From the NCBI GenBank assembly GCA_030431525.1, contig JAUIJC010000006.1, positions 60,462-124,461 of the forward strand: a DNA stretch of 64,000 bases. Direction: 5' to 3'. A program made the position numbers and the translations under genes. This DNA is from Bacteroidia bacterium. GTDB taxonomy: Bacteria; Bacteroidota; Bacteroidia; Cytophagales; JAAEPT01. The stretch's first letter is position 1; each line of letters starts with the position of its first letter. The notes beneath the pieces are model-generated. The model searched no databases, was not told the DNA's origin, and was given only the letters and a program-made list of their open reading frames with translations. Positions 9,212 to 17,814 of the stretch are shown here, one piece after another.

Positions 9212-9763
9212 ATGACGAAAGTAAGATCAACAACCGTTTTGGCCATTGTACATAATGGGGAAGTAGCAATTGGCGCTGATGGACAGGCTACTATGGGCAA
9301 CTATGTGGCGAAAAGCAATGTCCGCAAAATCCGAAAGTTGTTGGACGGAAAGATCGTGACTGGCTTCGCTGGTTCCACCGCAGATGCCTTCACCTTGTTG
9401 GAGCGCTTCGAGGAAAAGCTGAATGCCTACAAGGGAAATATGAAGCGGGCGTCCATCGAATTGGCCAAGGACTGGCGCATGGACCGCTACCTCCGCCGTT
9501 TGGAGGCCATGATGGTCGTGACTGATGGGGAAGAGGCATTGATTATTTCCGGAACAGGAGATGTTCTTGAGCCGGATAATGGTGTGGCAGCAATCGGTTC
9601 TGGAGCCATGTACGCGCAGTCTGCAGCTTTGGCCCTTAAGAAACACGCAACCCATCTTACAGCTGAGGAAATGGTCCGCGAGGGCTTGACCATTGCCGCT
9701 GATACCTGCATCTACACCAACCACAACTTGGTGATTGAGAATGTGAAGCCTTCAGAGAATTAA
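9212..9763 (+). CDS. hslV: ATP-dependent protease HslVU peptidase subunit
   Basis: HslV is the proteasome-like threonine peptidase that assembles as a double hexamer with the HslU unfoldase in the cytosol. The 183-residue product shows RSTTVLAIVHNGEVAIGADGQ, with the family's TT pair at residues 7-8. The first of these is the expected catalytic N-terminal Thr after removal of a short propeptide. Further conserved segments are VRKIRKLLDGKIVTGFAG and AAIGSGAMYAQSAALAL. No hslU gene lies next to it, unlike E. coli; this does not mean the genome lacks one. Confidence 0.95.
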   Translation: MTKVRSTTVLAIVHNGEVAIGADGQATMGNYVAKSNVRKIRKLLDGKIVTGFAGSTADAFTLLERFEEKLNAYKGNMKRASIELAKDWRMDRYLRRLEAMMVVTDGEEALIISGTGDVLEPDNGVAAIGSGAMYAQSAALALKKHATHLTAEEMVREGLTIAADTCIYTNHNLVIENVKPSEN

Positions 9764-9804
9764 GAGATAAGAGTTAAGAGGTAAGAATCCCTTAGGACTG
9801 GGAT

Positions 9805-9911
9805 GACCACAGAGTTCACAGAGGAAAGGAGGGCACAGAGCTTAAATTGTTCAAACAGTAAATGCCTCCTTATCTCCCTTCCTCTGTGACCTCTGTGACC
9901 TCTGTGGTCCC
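9805..9911. repeat. CCACAGAG-type intergenic inverted repeat, copy 1
   Basis: The left arm contains GACCACAGAGTTCACAGAGG and the right arm CCTCTGTGACCTCTGTGGTC, which are imperfect reverse complements around a central spacer. The right arm carries an extra 9-base unit (CCTCTGTGA appears twice). Related copies lie at 21529-21609 and 24309-24423. It falls between hslV and the amidohydrolase gene and has no coding frame. Confidence 0.75.
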
Positions 9912-9992
9912 TGACCTTCATCATTCACTCTCCTCAAAATATTCCACGACTCAAGGCCCATGGTTTTGAGTCGTTTCCTTTTACACGATTAC

Positions 9993-12959
9993 ATGAGAAC
10001 GCTTCTCCTAATCAGTTTTTGCCTACTGGCGGCCATTGCCTTCGCCCAACCACCATATCCTGTTTCCAGCGTTTCAGATGAGCGACCAACTTCCGTGGTT
10101 TTCGTCAATGCGGTGTTGCATCAGGATTATCAGACTACGCTTCAGGACGCCACACTTTGGATTGAGGACGGCAAGGTAAAACAGGCTGGAAAGGATATTT
10201 CCTATCCCTCAGGCATTCGAGTGATTGATCTCAAGGGGAAGCACATTTATCCTTCCTTTATTGACTTGGATAGCCATTTTGGGGTGGAGGCCGATCAGGA
10301 TAACAGAAGCGGTTTGCAGTATGAGTCCAACAAGAAGGGGCCGTATTATTGGAACCAAGCCGTGCATCCCGAGGAGGATGCTTTTCGCGCCTATCATTAT
10401 GATGGCAAGGAAGCAGGGGAGCTGCGCAAGGCTGGCTTTGGAACAGTATTGACGCATGCCCATAACGGCATTGTTAGGGGAACCTCTATGCTGGTATCCC
10501 TTTCCGACGACAAGAAGGCGGTGTTGAAAGAGCAGGCCGCCCAGCATTTTTCATTTTACAAAGGCAATTCCCGTCAGGAGTATCCACGTTCCCTGATGGG
10601 TGGCATCGCCTTGCTCCGAAGCTATTTCTTAGACTTAGATTGGTATGCCCAAAACGAGGGCAAGCTGCCGTTGAACTTGTCGCTACAGGCTGGCGCTTCC
10701 AAAAAGAATTTGCCATTGGTGTTCGATGCCAGAGAAAAGTACAATGTGCTACGCGCTTCCAAAGTCGCTCAGGAATTTAACCTGTCCTTTATTTATCGGG
10801 GAGATGGCAAGGAATACCAAATCTTGGACGCTTTGGCAAAGCTGAATTCCCCGATGATTTTGCCGTTGAATTTCCCTGCGCCTACCGAGGTTTCCGATCC
10901 ATACGACGCCACGTGGTTGCCCCTGAAAGACGCCCAATATTGGGAGTTGGCTCCATCGAACCCACGTTTTGTGGCCCAGCAAAACATCCCGTTTGCACTG
11001 ACGACCGATGGACTGAAGAAGAAAGCAGACTTCTTGAAAAACCTCCGTAAGGCCGTTCATTTTGGGCTTTCCCAAGAAGATGCCCTCAAGGCCTTGACCC
11101 ATACGCCGGCAAACCTGCTTGGCGCCTCTGATTTGGGTGCCCTGCGGGAAGGAATGCTCGCCAATTTCATTATCACCTCGGACGACATATTTAAGGATAA
11201 ATCCATCATCCACGAGAACTGGGTATTGGGCAAGGCTTATTCCTTTGTGGATTTGGACAAGGCCGACTTGGCTGGCAACTACTCCCTTCAGGTGGACAGC
11301 GCCCTGTTTTGGCTTAGTTTGAAGGATAAGCCGAAAGGCTTTGGGGTGGAGCTCTACACGCTGGACAGCACCAAGCTCAAGGGCAAGTTGAAGCTTGACC
11401 AAGGCTGGTTGCATTTGGTCTTTCAGCCCGACAGCAACTCCGGCACATGGCGAATGGCGGGGCTCGCCAATGATAAGCGAAAGCTCAGGGGAAGGCTCCA
11501 AGATGGAAAGGGCAACTGGCTTTCGTGGCGCTTGGATTATTTGGGCGATATCGAGGCGGATACTACGGCAAAGCAAGAAAAGGACAGCGTTACCTTCCTT
11601 TCCCTGCCAAAGCGCCAAACCGTCGAACAGTCCTTTGTTTTATTCAAAAATGCCACGGTCTGGACCAATGAGCAGGAGGGGATTCTGGAAAACACGGATG
11701 TGTTGATCCGCAATGGTAAGATTACCCAAATCGGGCAAAACCTTCAGGTGGATGGCGCCACCGTTATTGATGCGACGGGCAAGCACCTGACCTGTGGCAT
11801 TATCGACGAGCATTCTCATATCGCCGTGGCCGGAGGCGTGAACGAGGCCAGTCATGCCGTTACCGCCGAGGTGCGCATTGGTGATGTGCTGAACCCCGAG
11901 GACATCAATATCTACAGGCAATTGGCCAGCGGAGTAACCGCCGCCCAGCTCTTGCATGGTTCTGCCAACCCCGTGGGAGGCCAGTCAGCCATTATCAAAC
12001 TGCGTTGGGGCGTATTGCCGGAGGAGCTAAAAGTGACTGATGCCGAAGGCTTTATCAAGTTCGCTTTGGGCGAAAACGTCAAACAGTCCAACTGGGGAGA
12101 CCGCTATACCCAGCGTTTCCCGCAGACCCGAATGGGCGTGGAGCAGGTTTACCGCGATGTGTTTGATCGCGCCTTGGCCTATCAAAAGGAGTGGGCGGAC
12201 TACAACGCCTTGTCCAAGAAGAAGCGCAAAAAGGCCCTTCCTCCACGCAGGGATTTGACCTTGGAGACCGTTTTGGAGGTCCTTAACGGCAAACGTTATG
12301 TTACTTGCCATTCCTATGTCCAGTCTGAGATTTTGATGCTGATGCGTGTGGCCGAGGAATACGGTTTCCGAATTAACACGTTCACCCATGTGCTGGAGGG
12401 CTACAAGGTGGCCGAACAGCTGAAGGCGCATGGCGCGGCGGCTTCAACCTTTGCTGACTGGTGGGCTTACAAGTTTGAGGTGAATGAGGCAATTCCGCAA
12501 AACGCCCCAATCCTTCATAAGCATGGCGTGCTCACTTCTCTGAATTCCGATTTCCCAGAGGAAGGCCGAAGGCTGAGCATGGACGCCGCCAAAATGGTCA
12601 AGTACGGAGGCATCAGCCAAGAGGAGGCATGGAAAATGGTGACCCTGAATCCCGCCAAAACCCTCCATTTGGATGACCGAATGGGAAGCATCAAACAAGG
12701 CAAGGACGCCGATGTGGTGCTGTGGTCCGGCAATCCGCTGTCCGCCTATTCATTGGTGGAGCGCACCTTTGTGGACGGACGTGAGTTGTATAGCATTGAA
12801 AAGGAGAAAGTGCGACAAGCTTTGGTCAAAAAGGAAAAGGCCCGTCTCAGCCAGCAGATGCTACAGGCCACAGAGAATGGCGACAAACCGGAGCCTATAG
12901 CCCCAACTCCTGAATCCCATTATCATTGTGAGGATTTGGAAGGGTATCAGGGGCATTGA
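9993..12959 (+). CDS. secreted two-domain amidohydrolase family protein
   Basis: About 988 residues. ATG 9993 gives the signal peptide MRTLLLISFCLLAAIAFAQ; an ATG at 9960 would add 11 residues. Two amidohydrolase-like (imidazolonepropionase-type) domains are joined by a beta-rich linker of about 150 residues. In the N-terminal domain the metal-binding HxH is changed to DSH (FIDLDSHFGVE), so it is probably inactive. The C-terminal domain keeps DEHSH, a His in RYVTCHSYV, FTHVLEG and the Asp in SLNSDFPE, the usual metal set. It is likely periplasmic or surface-exposed, and the substrate is unknown. A related ligand-less protein is encoded at 37268-38536. Confidence 0.85.
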   Translation: MRTLLLISFCLLAAIAFAQPPYPVSSVSDERPTSVVFVNAVLHQDYQTTLQDATLWIEDGKVKQAGKDISYPSGIRVIDLKGKHIYPSFIDLDSHFGVEADQDNRSGLQYESNKKGPYYWNQAVHPEEDAFRAYHYDGKEAGELRKAGFGTVLTHAHNGIVRGTSMLVSLSDDKKAVLKEQAAQHFSFYKGNSRQEYPRSLMGGIALLRSYFLDLDWYAQNEGKLPLNLSLQAGASKKNLPLVFDAREKYNVLRASKVAQEFNLSFIYRGDGKEYQILDALAKLNSPMILPLNFPAPTEVSDPYDATWLPLKDAQYWELAPSNPRFVAQQNIPFALTTDGLKKKADFLKNLRKAVHFGLSQEDALKALTHTPANLLGASDLGALREGMLANFIITSDDIFKDKSIIHENWVLGKAYSFVDLDKADLAGNYSLQVDSALFWLSLKDKPKGFGVELYTLDSTKLKGKLKLDQGWLHLVFQPDSNSGTWRMAGLANDKRKLRGRLQDGKGNWLSWRLDYLGDIEADTTAKQEKDSVTFLSLPKRQTVEQSFVLFKNATVWTNEQEGILENTDVLIRNGKITQIGQNLQVDGATVIDATGKHLTCGIIDEHSHIAVAGGVNEASHAVTAEVRIGDVLNPEDINIYRQLASGVTAAQLLHGSANPVGGQSAIIKLRWGVLPEELKVTDAEGFIKFALGENVKQSNWGDRYTQRFPQTRMGVEQVYRDVFDRALAYQKEWADYNALSKKKRKKALPPRRDLTLETVLEVLNGKRYVTCHSYVQSEILMLMRVAEEYGFRINTFTHVLEGYKVAEQLKAHGAAASTFADWWAYKFEVNEAIPQNAPILHKHGVLTSLNSDFPEEGRRLSMDAAKMVKYGGISQEEAWKMVTLNPAKTLHLDDRMGSIKQGKDADVVLWSGNPLSAYSLVERTFVDGRELYSIEKEKVRQALVKKEKARLSQQMLQATENGDKPEPIAPTPESHYHCEDLEGYQGH

Positions 12960-12994
12960 AATGGCTCTTTTAGCTTTACGGAATGACTTTAGCC

Positions 12995-13016
12995 GTTTCA
13001 ATAAACTTATTGAAAC
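12995..13016. other. 22-base palindromic hairpin after the amidohydrolase gene
   Basis: GTTTCAATAA-AC-TTATTGAAAC is a perfect inverted repeat with a 2-base centre, 36 bases past the stop codon. There is no T-tract, so it could be a weak terminator, an mRNA-end stabiliser or a binding site. Confidence 0.4.
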
Positions 13017-13110
13017 CATTTATTGCACCTAAAATAATTAGGCAGTTTTGAATGTGATTCAACTCTGGTTAAGTGAGTTAACAAAGGATTTGGATTTTTA
13101 AGATTTAAAT

Positions 13111-13644
13111 ATGCGTTTAGGGTTTAAATATGTAAAAGCTGGCAAAAGAGGGTTTCATATTGATCAGAGAGATTCCTTGTCTGGATTATTGGGAGCCATA
13201 GTTGCGTTGTTGGTGTCTTTATGGTTTTCTAATGTTTTTTTCTTTGTGATTTCAACAATTGTGATTGTATTAATTTTTTTGGAGAAGAAGAGGTTTACGG
13301 TGAATGTTGAAGATGGAGTTTGTGAGTATGGTGTGCAATTGGGAGGGGTTTTTCTAAACAAAAAGAAGATTAGAGTTGATCGTCCTACTATAGTAATCTC
13401 ATGGAGAGTAGAAGAAGCGACTGATAATTACTCCAGTGAACTTTGTCTAAAAGTATTGTTTGATGATGTTTATGTAGCAGTAGCGTCATCTGATGACTAT
13501 GGGAAGATAAATACTCTTTATAAAGCGATAAAAAGTGATTTCGGTGATAAGATTGTTTTTGAGATTGATGAATCCCCAAATGATGGGGTTATAAGCCTTG
13601 AAAACAGGAGTGTTAGGGATAAGATTGAAAATTTTAAAGGTTGA
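13111..13644 (+). CDS. hypothetical membrane protein
   Basis: A 177-residue protein with two closely spaced membrane spans at about residues 24-60 (LLGAIVALLVSLWF and FFFVISTIVIVLIFL). They are followed by a charged, mainly beta-stranded domain of about 110 residues that should face the cytoplasm. No family is recognised. The gene is AT-rich compared with the amidohydrolase gene before it, with many ATT/TTT/AAA codons. It is part of the AT-rich block at 12.96-15.3 kb. Confidence 0.7.
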   Translation: MRLGFKYVKAGKRGFHIDQRDSLSGLLGAIVALLVSLWFSNVFFFVISTIVIVLIFLEKKRFTVNVEDGVCEYGVQLGGVFLNKKKIRVDRPTIVISWRVEEATDNYSSELCLKVLFDDVYVAVASSDDYGKINTLYKAIKSDFGDKIVFEIDESPNDGVISLENRSVRDKIENFKG

Positions 13645-13740
13645 ATAGAAATAGGATAATGGTTTCTAGGTTTTCCTGATATAAGGTTATCTGAAATTTT
13701 AGGAAGGGATAGGCTGTTTTTATTCTAATTGGAAATAATA

Positions 13741-14094
13741 ATGAAGAAATACATATTCACAGCTTTAATCATGGGCGTTTCAATGCCTGCATGGGCATAC
13801 CAAAGGTATTTTAGGAGGTTGAGCTTTGAGCTATGGGGAATACCTAGTGCCGAAAAAGTGTTTGGTAGCCTTTTAATCGCTGTTCTTCTGTTGGTTATAG
13901 GTTTTAACCTTCTGACAAAGACCGAGTCTTTCGGTTGGTTGGGCTTCTTTATGATGCTGGGAGGACTGGTTTTCATGTTGCCCTTGATGACATGGCTTGA
14001 ATTTGCAGCGGCAAGCATCATCACGATATCAACTCTTTTAGGAGGAGCAGCGGTTTTGGTGCTTGGGGTGTATTTGTTGTTTAGAAGGTATTAG
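13741..14094 (+). CDS. hypothetical multi-span membrane protein
   Basis: A 117-residue protein from ATG 13741; an in-frame TTG at 13729 is less likely. The N-terminus MKKYIFTALIMGVSMPAWAY looks like a signal peptide or first span. Three further hydrophobic segments follow (SLLIAVLLLVIGFNLL; WLGFFMMLGGLVFMLPL; SIITISTLLGGAAVLVLGVYLL). No family is recognised and there is no linked partner besides the other unknown genes of this block. Confidence 0.65.
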   Translation: MKKYIFTALIMGVSMPAWAYQRYFRRLSFELWGIPSAEKVFGSLLIAVLLLVIGFNLLTKTESFGWLGFFMMLGGLVFMLPLMTWLEFAAASIITISTLLGGAAVLVLGVYLLFRRY

Positions 14095-14095
14095 T

Positions 14096-14130
14096 TCCGA
14101 GAGGGCTACACTTAATTCTCAAACCAGAGG
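14096..14130 (+). repeat. 35-bp direct repeat, copy A
   Basis: TCCGAGAGGGCTACACTTAA and the following 15 bases match 31 of 35 positions at 15192-15226 in the same orientation. Copy A begins two bases after the stop of the preceding gene. Confidence 0.7.
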
Positions 14131-14224
14131 AGATTTAACAGAAGAAAGTCATATAAGTAGAAATGTGTAACTTGCCTGTCCCTTTTATTTAGGGAATAAA
14201 TTTTTAAAATGTTTTTGTCGAAAA

Positions 14225-14935
14225 ATGAAAAAATTGAAAGTATTAATTCTGACGGTCTTATTATCAGTAGTTTCCACCAGTTTATTATCTGCCCAAGACT
14301 TATCCATTCGATCCCAACGATTAGAAGTGCATGTGATGCCGCTTTCGTTGTTGGATTTTTCACCCAGACTTCGATTGGGAACCACCTATACTGTTAATGA
14401 TCTATTTAGCGTTTGCCTTGACGTAGGCTATGGGAGAAAGAGCTTGACAGGAGGAAGTTTCTGGGAGAATCAATGGAGTGACCAATACCGTTTCTTAGAA
14501 ATCCGCCCTGAATTTAGATATCATTTTTATCGTTCGAAGAGAGGGGGTACAAGTTTGTACACTGCGTTGGAATTTTTCCATCAATCAACTCAAGATCAAT
14601 TTACCAATAGCTCTTATACAGACATAGATGGTGATGATATTGACTTTGAATCTGCCAAATACAGGAAGTTGAAACAAGGGGTACACGTTAAGTTTGGTAC
14701 TCAGGTTATTATCTCAAAACGTGTGGATTTTGACTTTTATGTGGGGCTTGGTACCGCGAGAAGAAGACGAGATTATTATGATGTGGTTAATCCTGTTGTT
14801 CAAGGAAATGGAGGGGATTTAATTTCATTAGACTTTAATAATTTCACTCGGGAGGATGATTCCATGATTTTACATTTGGCCACTGGATTCAGGTTTGGTG
14901 TTTATCTGTTTAATCAAGAGGATATGGACCAGTAA
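14225..14935 (+). CDS. predicted outer-membrane beta-barrel protein
   Basis: A 236-residue protein with the signal peptide MKKLKVLILTVLLSVVSTSLLSAQ. The mature part has alternating short beta-strands (LGTTYTVNDLFSVCLDVGYG, PEFRYHFYRSKRGGTSLYTAL, VKFGTQVIISKRVDFDFYVGLG, LHLATGFRFGVYLF). This is typical of small Bacteroidota outer-membrane barrels of the DUF3575 or porin-like kind. The exact family is not certain. It lies between the two 35-bp direct repeats, within the AT-rich block. Confidence 0.7.
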   Translation: MKKLKVLILTVLLSVVSTSLLSAQDLSIRSQRLEVHVMPLSLLDFSPRLRLGTTYTVNDLFSVCLDVGYGRKSLTGGSFWENQWSDQYRFLEIRPEFRYHFYRSKRGGTSLYTALEFFHQSTQDQFTNSSYTDIDGDDIDFESAKYRKLKQGVHVKFGTQVIISKRVDFDFYVGLGTARRRRDYYDVVNPVVQGNGGDLISLDFNNFTREDDSMILHLATGFRFGVYLFNQEDMDQ

Positions 14936-14999
14936 ACGGACCTGTGATCCTTTGAGGAGATTTCCTTTCAAATTGTCAATTTCAACTAATAACCCCTCC

Positions 15000-15171
15000 C
15001 TGGCCTAATCCTGTCCCATAAATCTTGGCTATCGTCACAGCCCAAATAATGAGGTAATTGATCAAGTAATGAGAATAGCCTATAAGTGATTCTTACACGT
15101 TTTTGGCAAAAAAATGCTCTGAGTACACTTCTTAATTTTCCGAGAAAAGTTATGGGACAGGATTAGGTCAG
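15000..15171. mobile_element. MITE-like element with 22-bp terminal inverted repeats
   Basis: The left end CTGGCCTAATCCTGTCCCAT and the right end read in reverse complement (CTGACCTAATCCTGTCCCAT) differ at one position. The match continues two more bases inward and two bases outward. The 172-base unit has no open frame of note. Such ends suggest a non-autonomous transposable element or the fused ends of a deleted insertion sequence. No clear target-site duplication is visible beside it. Confidence 0.65.
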
Positions 15172-15191
15172 GAGACTTTAGCGGAATTGGG

Positions 15192-15226
15192 TCCGAGAGC
15201 GCTACGCTTAACTCTCGAACCAGAGG
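15192..15226 (+). repeat. 35-bp direct repeat, copy B
   Basis: TCCGAGAGCGCTACGCTTAA and the next 15 bases repeat the unit at 14096-14130 with four mismatches. Copy B also contains an internal CGAGAG...CTCTCG hairpin, which is degenerate in copy A. A G-run follows. Confidence 0.7.
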
Positions 15227-15344
15227 GGGGGTATTTACTTTTCAACCATGTGAGAAAATCCCCGCATTGTGAGAAATCCACCCGATTCGTGTGCAAAATC
15301 GTCCAAAAGCCTTTTCTTCGTAGGTTCAACGCATTGCTTTACCC

Positions 15345-15896
15345 ATGACCGCAACCGCGCATCATCAAGAGGACCGACGTGTCCTTGCCGCCATAAAGAG
15401 TGGTGATAAGCAGGCTTTTGGGAACTTGTACGACAAATATTCCGGCGCCCTGTATGGGGTGTGCCTTCGGTTTCTCCGCGACGAGGAACTTGCTCAGGAC
15501 GTCCTTCAGACGGCCATGGTGAAGGCTTGGAGGAAAATCGATACCTACAATCCCGACAAAGCCACGCTTTACACTTGGCTTCTGAATATTACCCGAAACA
15601 GTTGTCTCGATAAACTTCGAAGCGAAAAACGCCGTCCTGAAATCCAAGATATTCAGGAGAGCGTATCTGTTATAGATTATTCGGAGAAGGCCAAAGAGAA
15701 CAAGCTCAACACCGATACCATCGGGTTGAAAGAGGCTGTCGATAAATTGACTCCCGAGCAAAAGGAGTTGATCGACGCCGCCTACTTTGGGGGATTCACC
15801 CAACAGGAGCTCTCCGAAAAATTCGATTTGCCATTGGGCACCGTGAAGTCGCGGATGCGTTCGGCGTTGAAACATTTACGTAAGTTATTTGATTAA
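15345..15896 (+). CDS. ECF-type RNA polymerase sigma factor
   Basis: A 183-residue sigma-70 family protein of the extracytoplasmic-function group. Region 2 is visible at about residues 25-95 (FGNLYDKYSGALYGVCLRF, ...DVLQTAMVKAWRKI..., ATLYTWLLNITRNSCLDKLR). Region 4 follows at about 130-180, with GGFTQQELSEKFDLPLGTVK as the helix-turn-helix. Region 3 is absent, as expected. The next gene, 3 bases downstream, encodes its probable anti-sigma factor. The arrangement resembles SigK/RskA pairs. The promoters it controls cannot be deduced here. Confidence 0.93.
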   Translation: MTATAHHQEDRRVLAAIKSGDKQAFGNLYDKYSGALYGVCLRFLRDEELAQDVLQTAMVKAWRKIDTYNPDKATLYTWLLNITRNSCLDKLRSEKRRPEIQDIQESVSVIDYSEKAKENKLNTDTIGLKEAVDKLTPEQKELIDAAYFGGFTQQELSEKFDLPLGTVKSRMRSALKHLRKLFD

Positions 15897-15899
15897 GCT

Positions 15900-16745
15900 G
15901 TGGACATTCAAGCATACATAGAATCGGGTATCCTCGAAGCCTACGTGCTTGGTACTGCTACCGACAAAGAACGTCGGGAAGTTGAGTGCATGTCCTCCAT
16001 CCATGAGGAGATCGCTCAGGAATTGCAGTCCTTGGCGTCCACGGTTGAGAAATACCATCAAGCTTCCGCTGTGGCCCCGCCACCATCCTTGAAGGATGCC
16101 ATCTTCGCTGAAATCGAAGAGGAGGAAGCCGAAGAAGAGGAGCAACAAGCCCCTCCAGCTCCAAAACTCAATGTTGAACGAGGAGGTGTTGACTTTGACG
16201 CTCCCGAGAAGTCCTTCAAATGGGCGAATGTGGCTGTGGCCGCTTCCGTTTTGTTGGCTGCCACTTTCGGGGGCATGTACTTCAAGGAGCGCGGTGAGAC
16301 GACGGCTTTGGAGGCGGATTACGCCGGCATTGTCGAGGACAAGTCCAATCTGGAAGGCAGGATTGCCGCTTTGGAGGAGAACTATACGGGAGTGCAGCAA
16401 TTGCTCAGCTTTATGGCTGACACTGCCACCAAGGTGGTGCCGATGAAGGGCATTCCCGAGAAGGCTGAGGAGGCTTACGCCACGGTTTATTGGAACACGA
16501 ACACCAATACCGCCTACCTGAATGTGACCAATTTGCCGGAGGCGCCGAAAGGCAAGCAGTATCAGCTTTGGGGCATTGTGGATGGACAACCGACCGATAT
16601 GGGCGTGTTTGACCTCTCCACAGAGAAGGGCTTCCAAAAAGTGAAAAACATCAAGGGCGCTCAGGCGTTTGCCGTTACCTTGGAAGATGAGGGTGGTGTG
16701 GAATCACCGACGTTGTCGGAGATGTATGTGTTGGGGAAGGTGTAA
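15900..16745 (+). CDS. RskA-like anti-sigma factor
   Basis: 281 residues starting at GTG 15900, 3 bases after the sigma gene, so translation is probably coupled. The N-terminus DIQAYIESGILEAYVLG matches the sigma-binding region of RskA-type anti-sigma factors. An acidic linker (EEEEAEEEEQQAPPAP) leads to one membrane span (VAVAASVLLAATFGGMYF, about residues 108-125) and a short coiled coil. The extracytoplasmic anti-sigma-K domain follows, with AYLNVTNLPEAPKGKQYQLW and DMGVFDL. It would hold the sigma factor at the inner membrane until regulated proteolysis. Confidence 0.9.
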   Translation: MDIQAYIESGILEAYVLGTATDKERREVECMSSIHEEIAQELQSLASTVEKYHQASAVAPPPSLKDAIFAEIEEEEAEEEEQQAPPAPKLNVERGGVDFDAPEKSFKWANVAVAASVLLAATFGGMYFKERGETTALEADYAGIVEDKSNLEGRIAALEENYTGVQQLLSFMADTATKVVPMKGIPEKAEEAYATVYWNTNTNTAYLNVTNLPEAPKGKQYQLWGIVDGQPTDMGVFDLSTEKGFQKVKNIKGAQAFAVTLEDEGGVESPTLSEMYVLGKV

Positions 16746-16767
16746 AACCTCATTTATTTAAGCATAT

Positions 16768-16806
16768 CAAATCCCAATCGCTGAAAAGCGGTTGGGATTT
16801 TTTTGT
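16768..16806 (+). terminator. terminator after the sigma/anti-sigma operon
   Basis: AAATCCCAATCGCT pairs with AGCGGTTGGGATTT, followed by seven T residues. Its 3' arm overlaps the -33 region of the promoter for the next gene. Confidence 0.85.
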
Positions 16807-16821
16807 TCCTTTTTACCTTTG
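16792..16821 (+). promoter_or_regulatory. promoter of the C45-family hydrolase gene
   Basis: TTG (16792-16794), a 19-base spacer and TACCTTTG (16814-16821) form a full Bacteroidota promoter. It is 22 bases before the ATG at 16844. The -33 box lies inside the terminator stem of the upstream operon. Confidence 0.7.
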
Positions 16822-16843
16822 GAAAACTAATAGCCAAAAGAAG

Positions 16844-17803
16844 ATGAATCAGGAGGAGCTTGTTGTGAATTTAGACCTGCCGGCAAGGGAGCGGTGGAGT
16901 TTTTTGGTGGATTACAAGGAGGAGGTTAATGAGTTGCTTCAGTGTTATTTGAGCGACTTTGTGGGCGCCGAAGATTTGTTTGAAGGTGTTGGAGCGATAA
17001 AAGAAACTGTGGTTTCCTCCGAATATTTGGAGGAGATTGAATGCATTGCTTCCATTTCTGATTACACTGCAGATCAGGTTTTGCTGGCAAACCTCTATTA
17101 TGATTTTTTAAAACTGTATTTGGGCTGTACCGCATTTGCTGTTGAAACGCCCCAAGGGAATTTCCATGCGCGAAACTTGGATTGGTGGACGGACAATAAC
17201 CTTTTGAGTAGCCATTCAAGGATATTTCTTTTTCAGCGGGCAGGAAAAACGGTTTTCAAAACTGTGGGCTGGCTGGGGTTTATCGGAGCCCTTTCGGGAA
17301 TAAAGCCCAATGGTTTTTCAATCACCTTGAATGCCGTTTCAAGTAACGATAGCGCTGAACTTGCGATGCCTGTCTCGTTCCTTCTTAGGGATGTACTTGA
17401 AAAGTGTAACTCTTTAGGAGAGGCGCAATCAGTGTTGGAGCAAACGAAGATTGCGAGTGATTGCCTGCTTTTGCTGACTGGCACCAAGGCAGATGAAATG
17501 GTGGTGATTGAAAGGACCCCGACGAGAAGTGCCACCAGAACTTCAAAAAATAATCGCATCGCCGTTACGAACGACTACAAACTCATTGACAATAACTTTT
17601 CAGAAGAAAGTGAGCTTCAGTCAACCTCTTGTGGCAGGTATGAACGGGCGGAAAGTCTGTTGTCCAGCAACCTGCCCACAACTTTCGAGGAGTATTTTGA
17701 GATTTTAAGGGACCAGAGTGTTATGATGGGAATTACTGTTCAGCAGATGGTCTTTGAGGTGGGAACTGGGGAGGTGAGGTTGATTAAGACGGGGGAAGCT
17801 TGA
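16844..17803 (+). CDS. C45/acid-ceramidase-like Ntn hydrolase (linear amide C-N hydrolase)
   Basis: A 319-residue protein with the core motif LGCTAFAVETPQGNFHARNLDW. Cys95 is the expected N-terminal nucleophile after autocleavage, and the following RNLDW is shared by acid ceramidase, NAAA and choloylglycine-type amidases. GIKPNGFSITLNAVSS and ERTPTRSATR are later conserved blocks. These enzymes cut linear amide bonds, for example in N-acyl lipids or acyl-homoserine lactones. No signal peptide is seen, so it may act in the cytosol. Its stop overlaps the possible TTG start of the lipoprotein gene downstream. The substrate is unknown. Confidence 0.8.
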   Translation: MNQEELVVNLDLPARERWSFLVDYKEEVNELLQCYLSDFVGAEDLFEGVGAIKETVVSSEYLEEIECIASISDYTADQVLLANLYYDFLKLYLGCTAFAVETPQGNFHARNLDWWTDNNLLSSHSRIFLFQRAGKTVFKTVGWLGFIGALSGIKPNGFSITLNAVSSNDSAELAMPVSFLLRDVLEKCNSLGEAQSVLEQTKIASDCLLLLTGTKADEMVVIERTPTRSATRTSKNNRIAVTNDYKLIDNNFSEESELQSTSCGRYERAESLLSSNLPTTFEEYFEILRDQSVMMGITVQQMVFEVGTGEVRLIKTGEA

Positions 17804-17814
17804 AAATTGAAAAA

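Noticed and set aside
10749..11618. 289-codon minus-strand frame inside the double amidohydrolase gene
   Set aside because: Antisense shadow of a well-supported gene.
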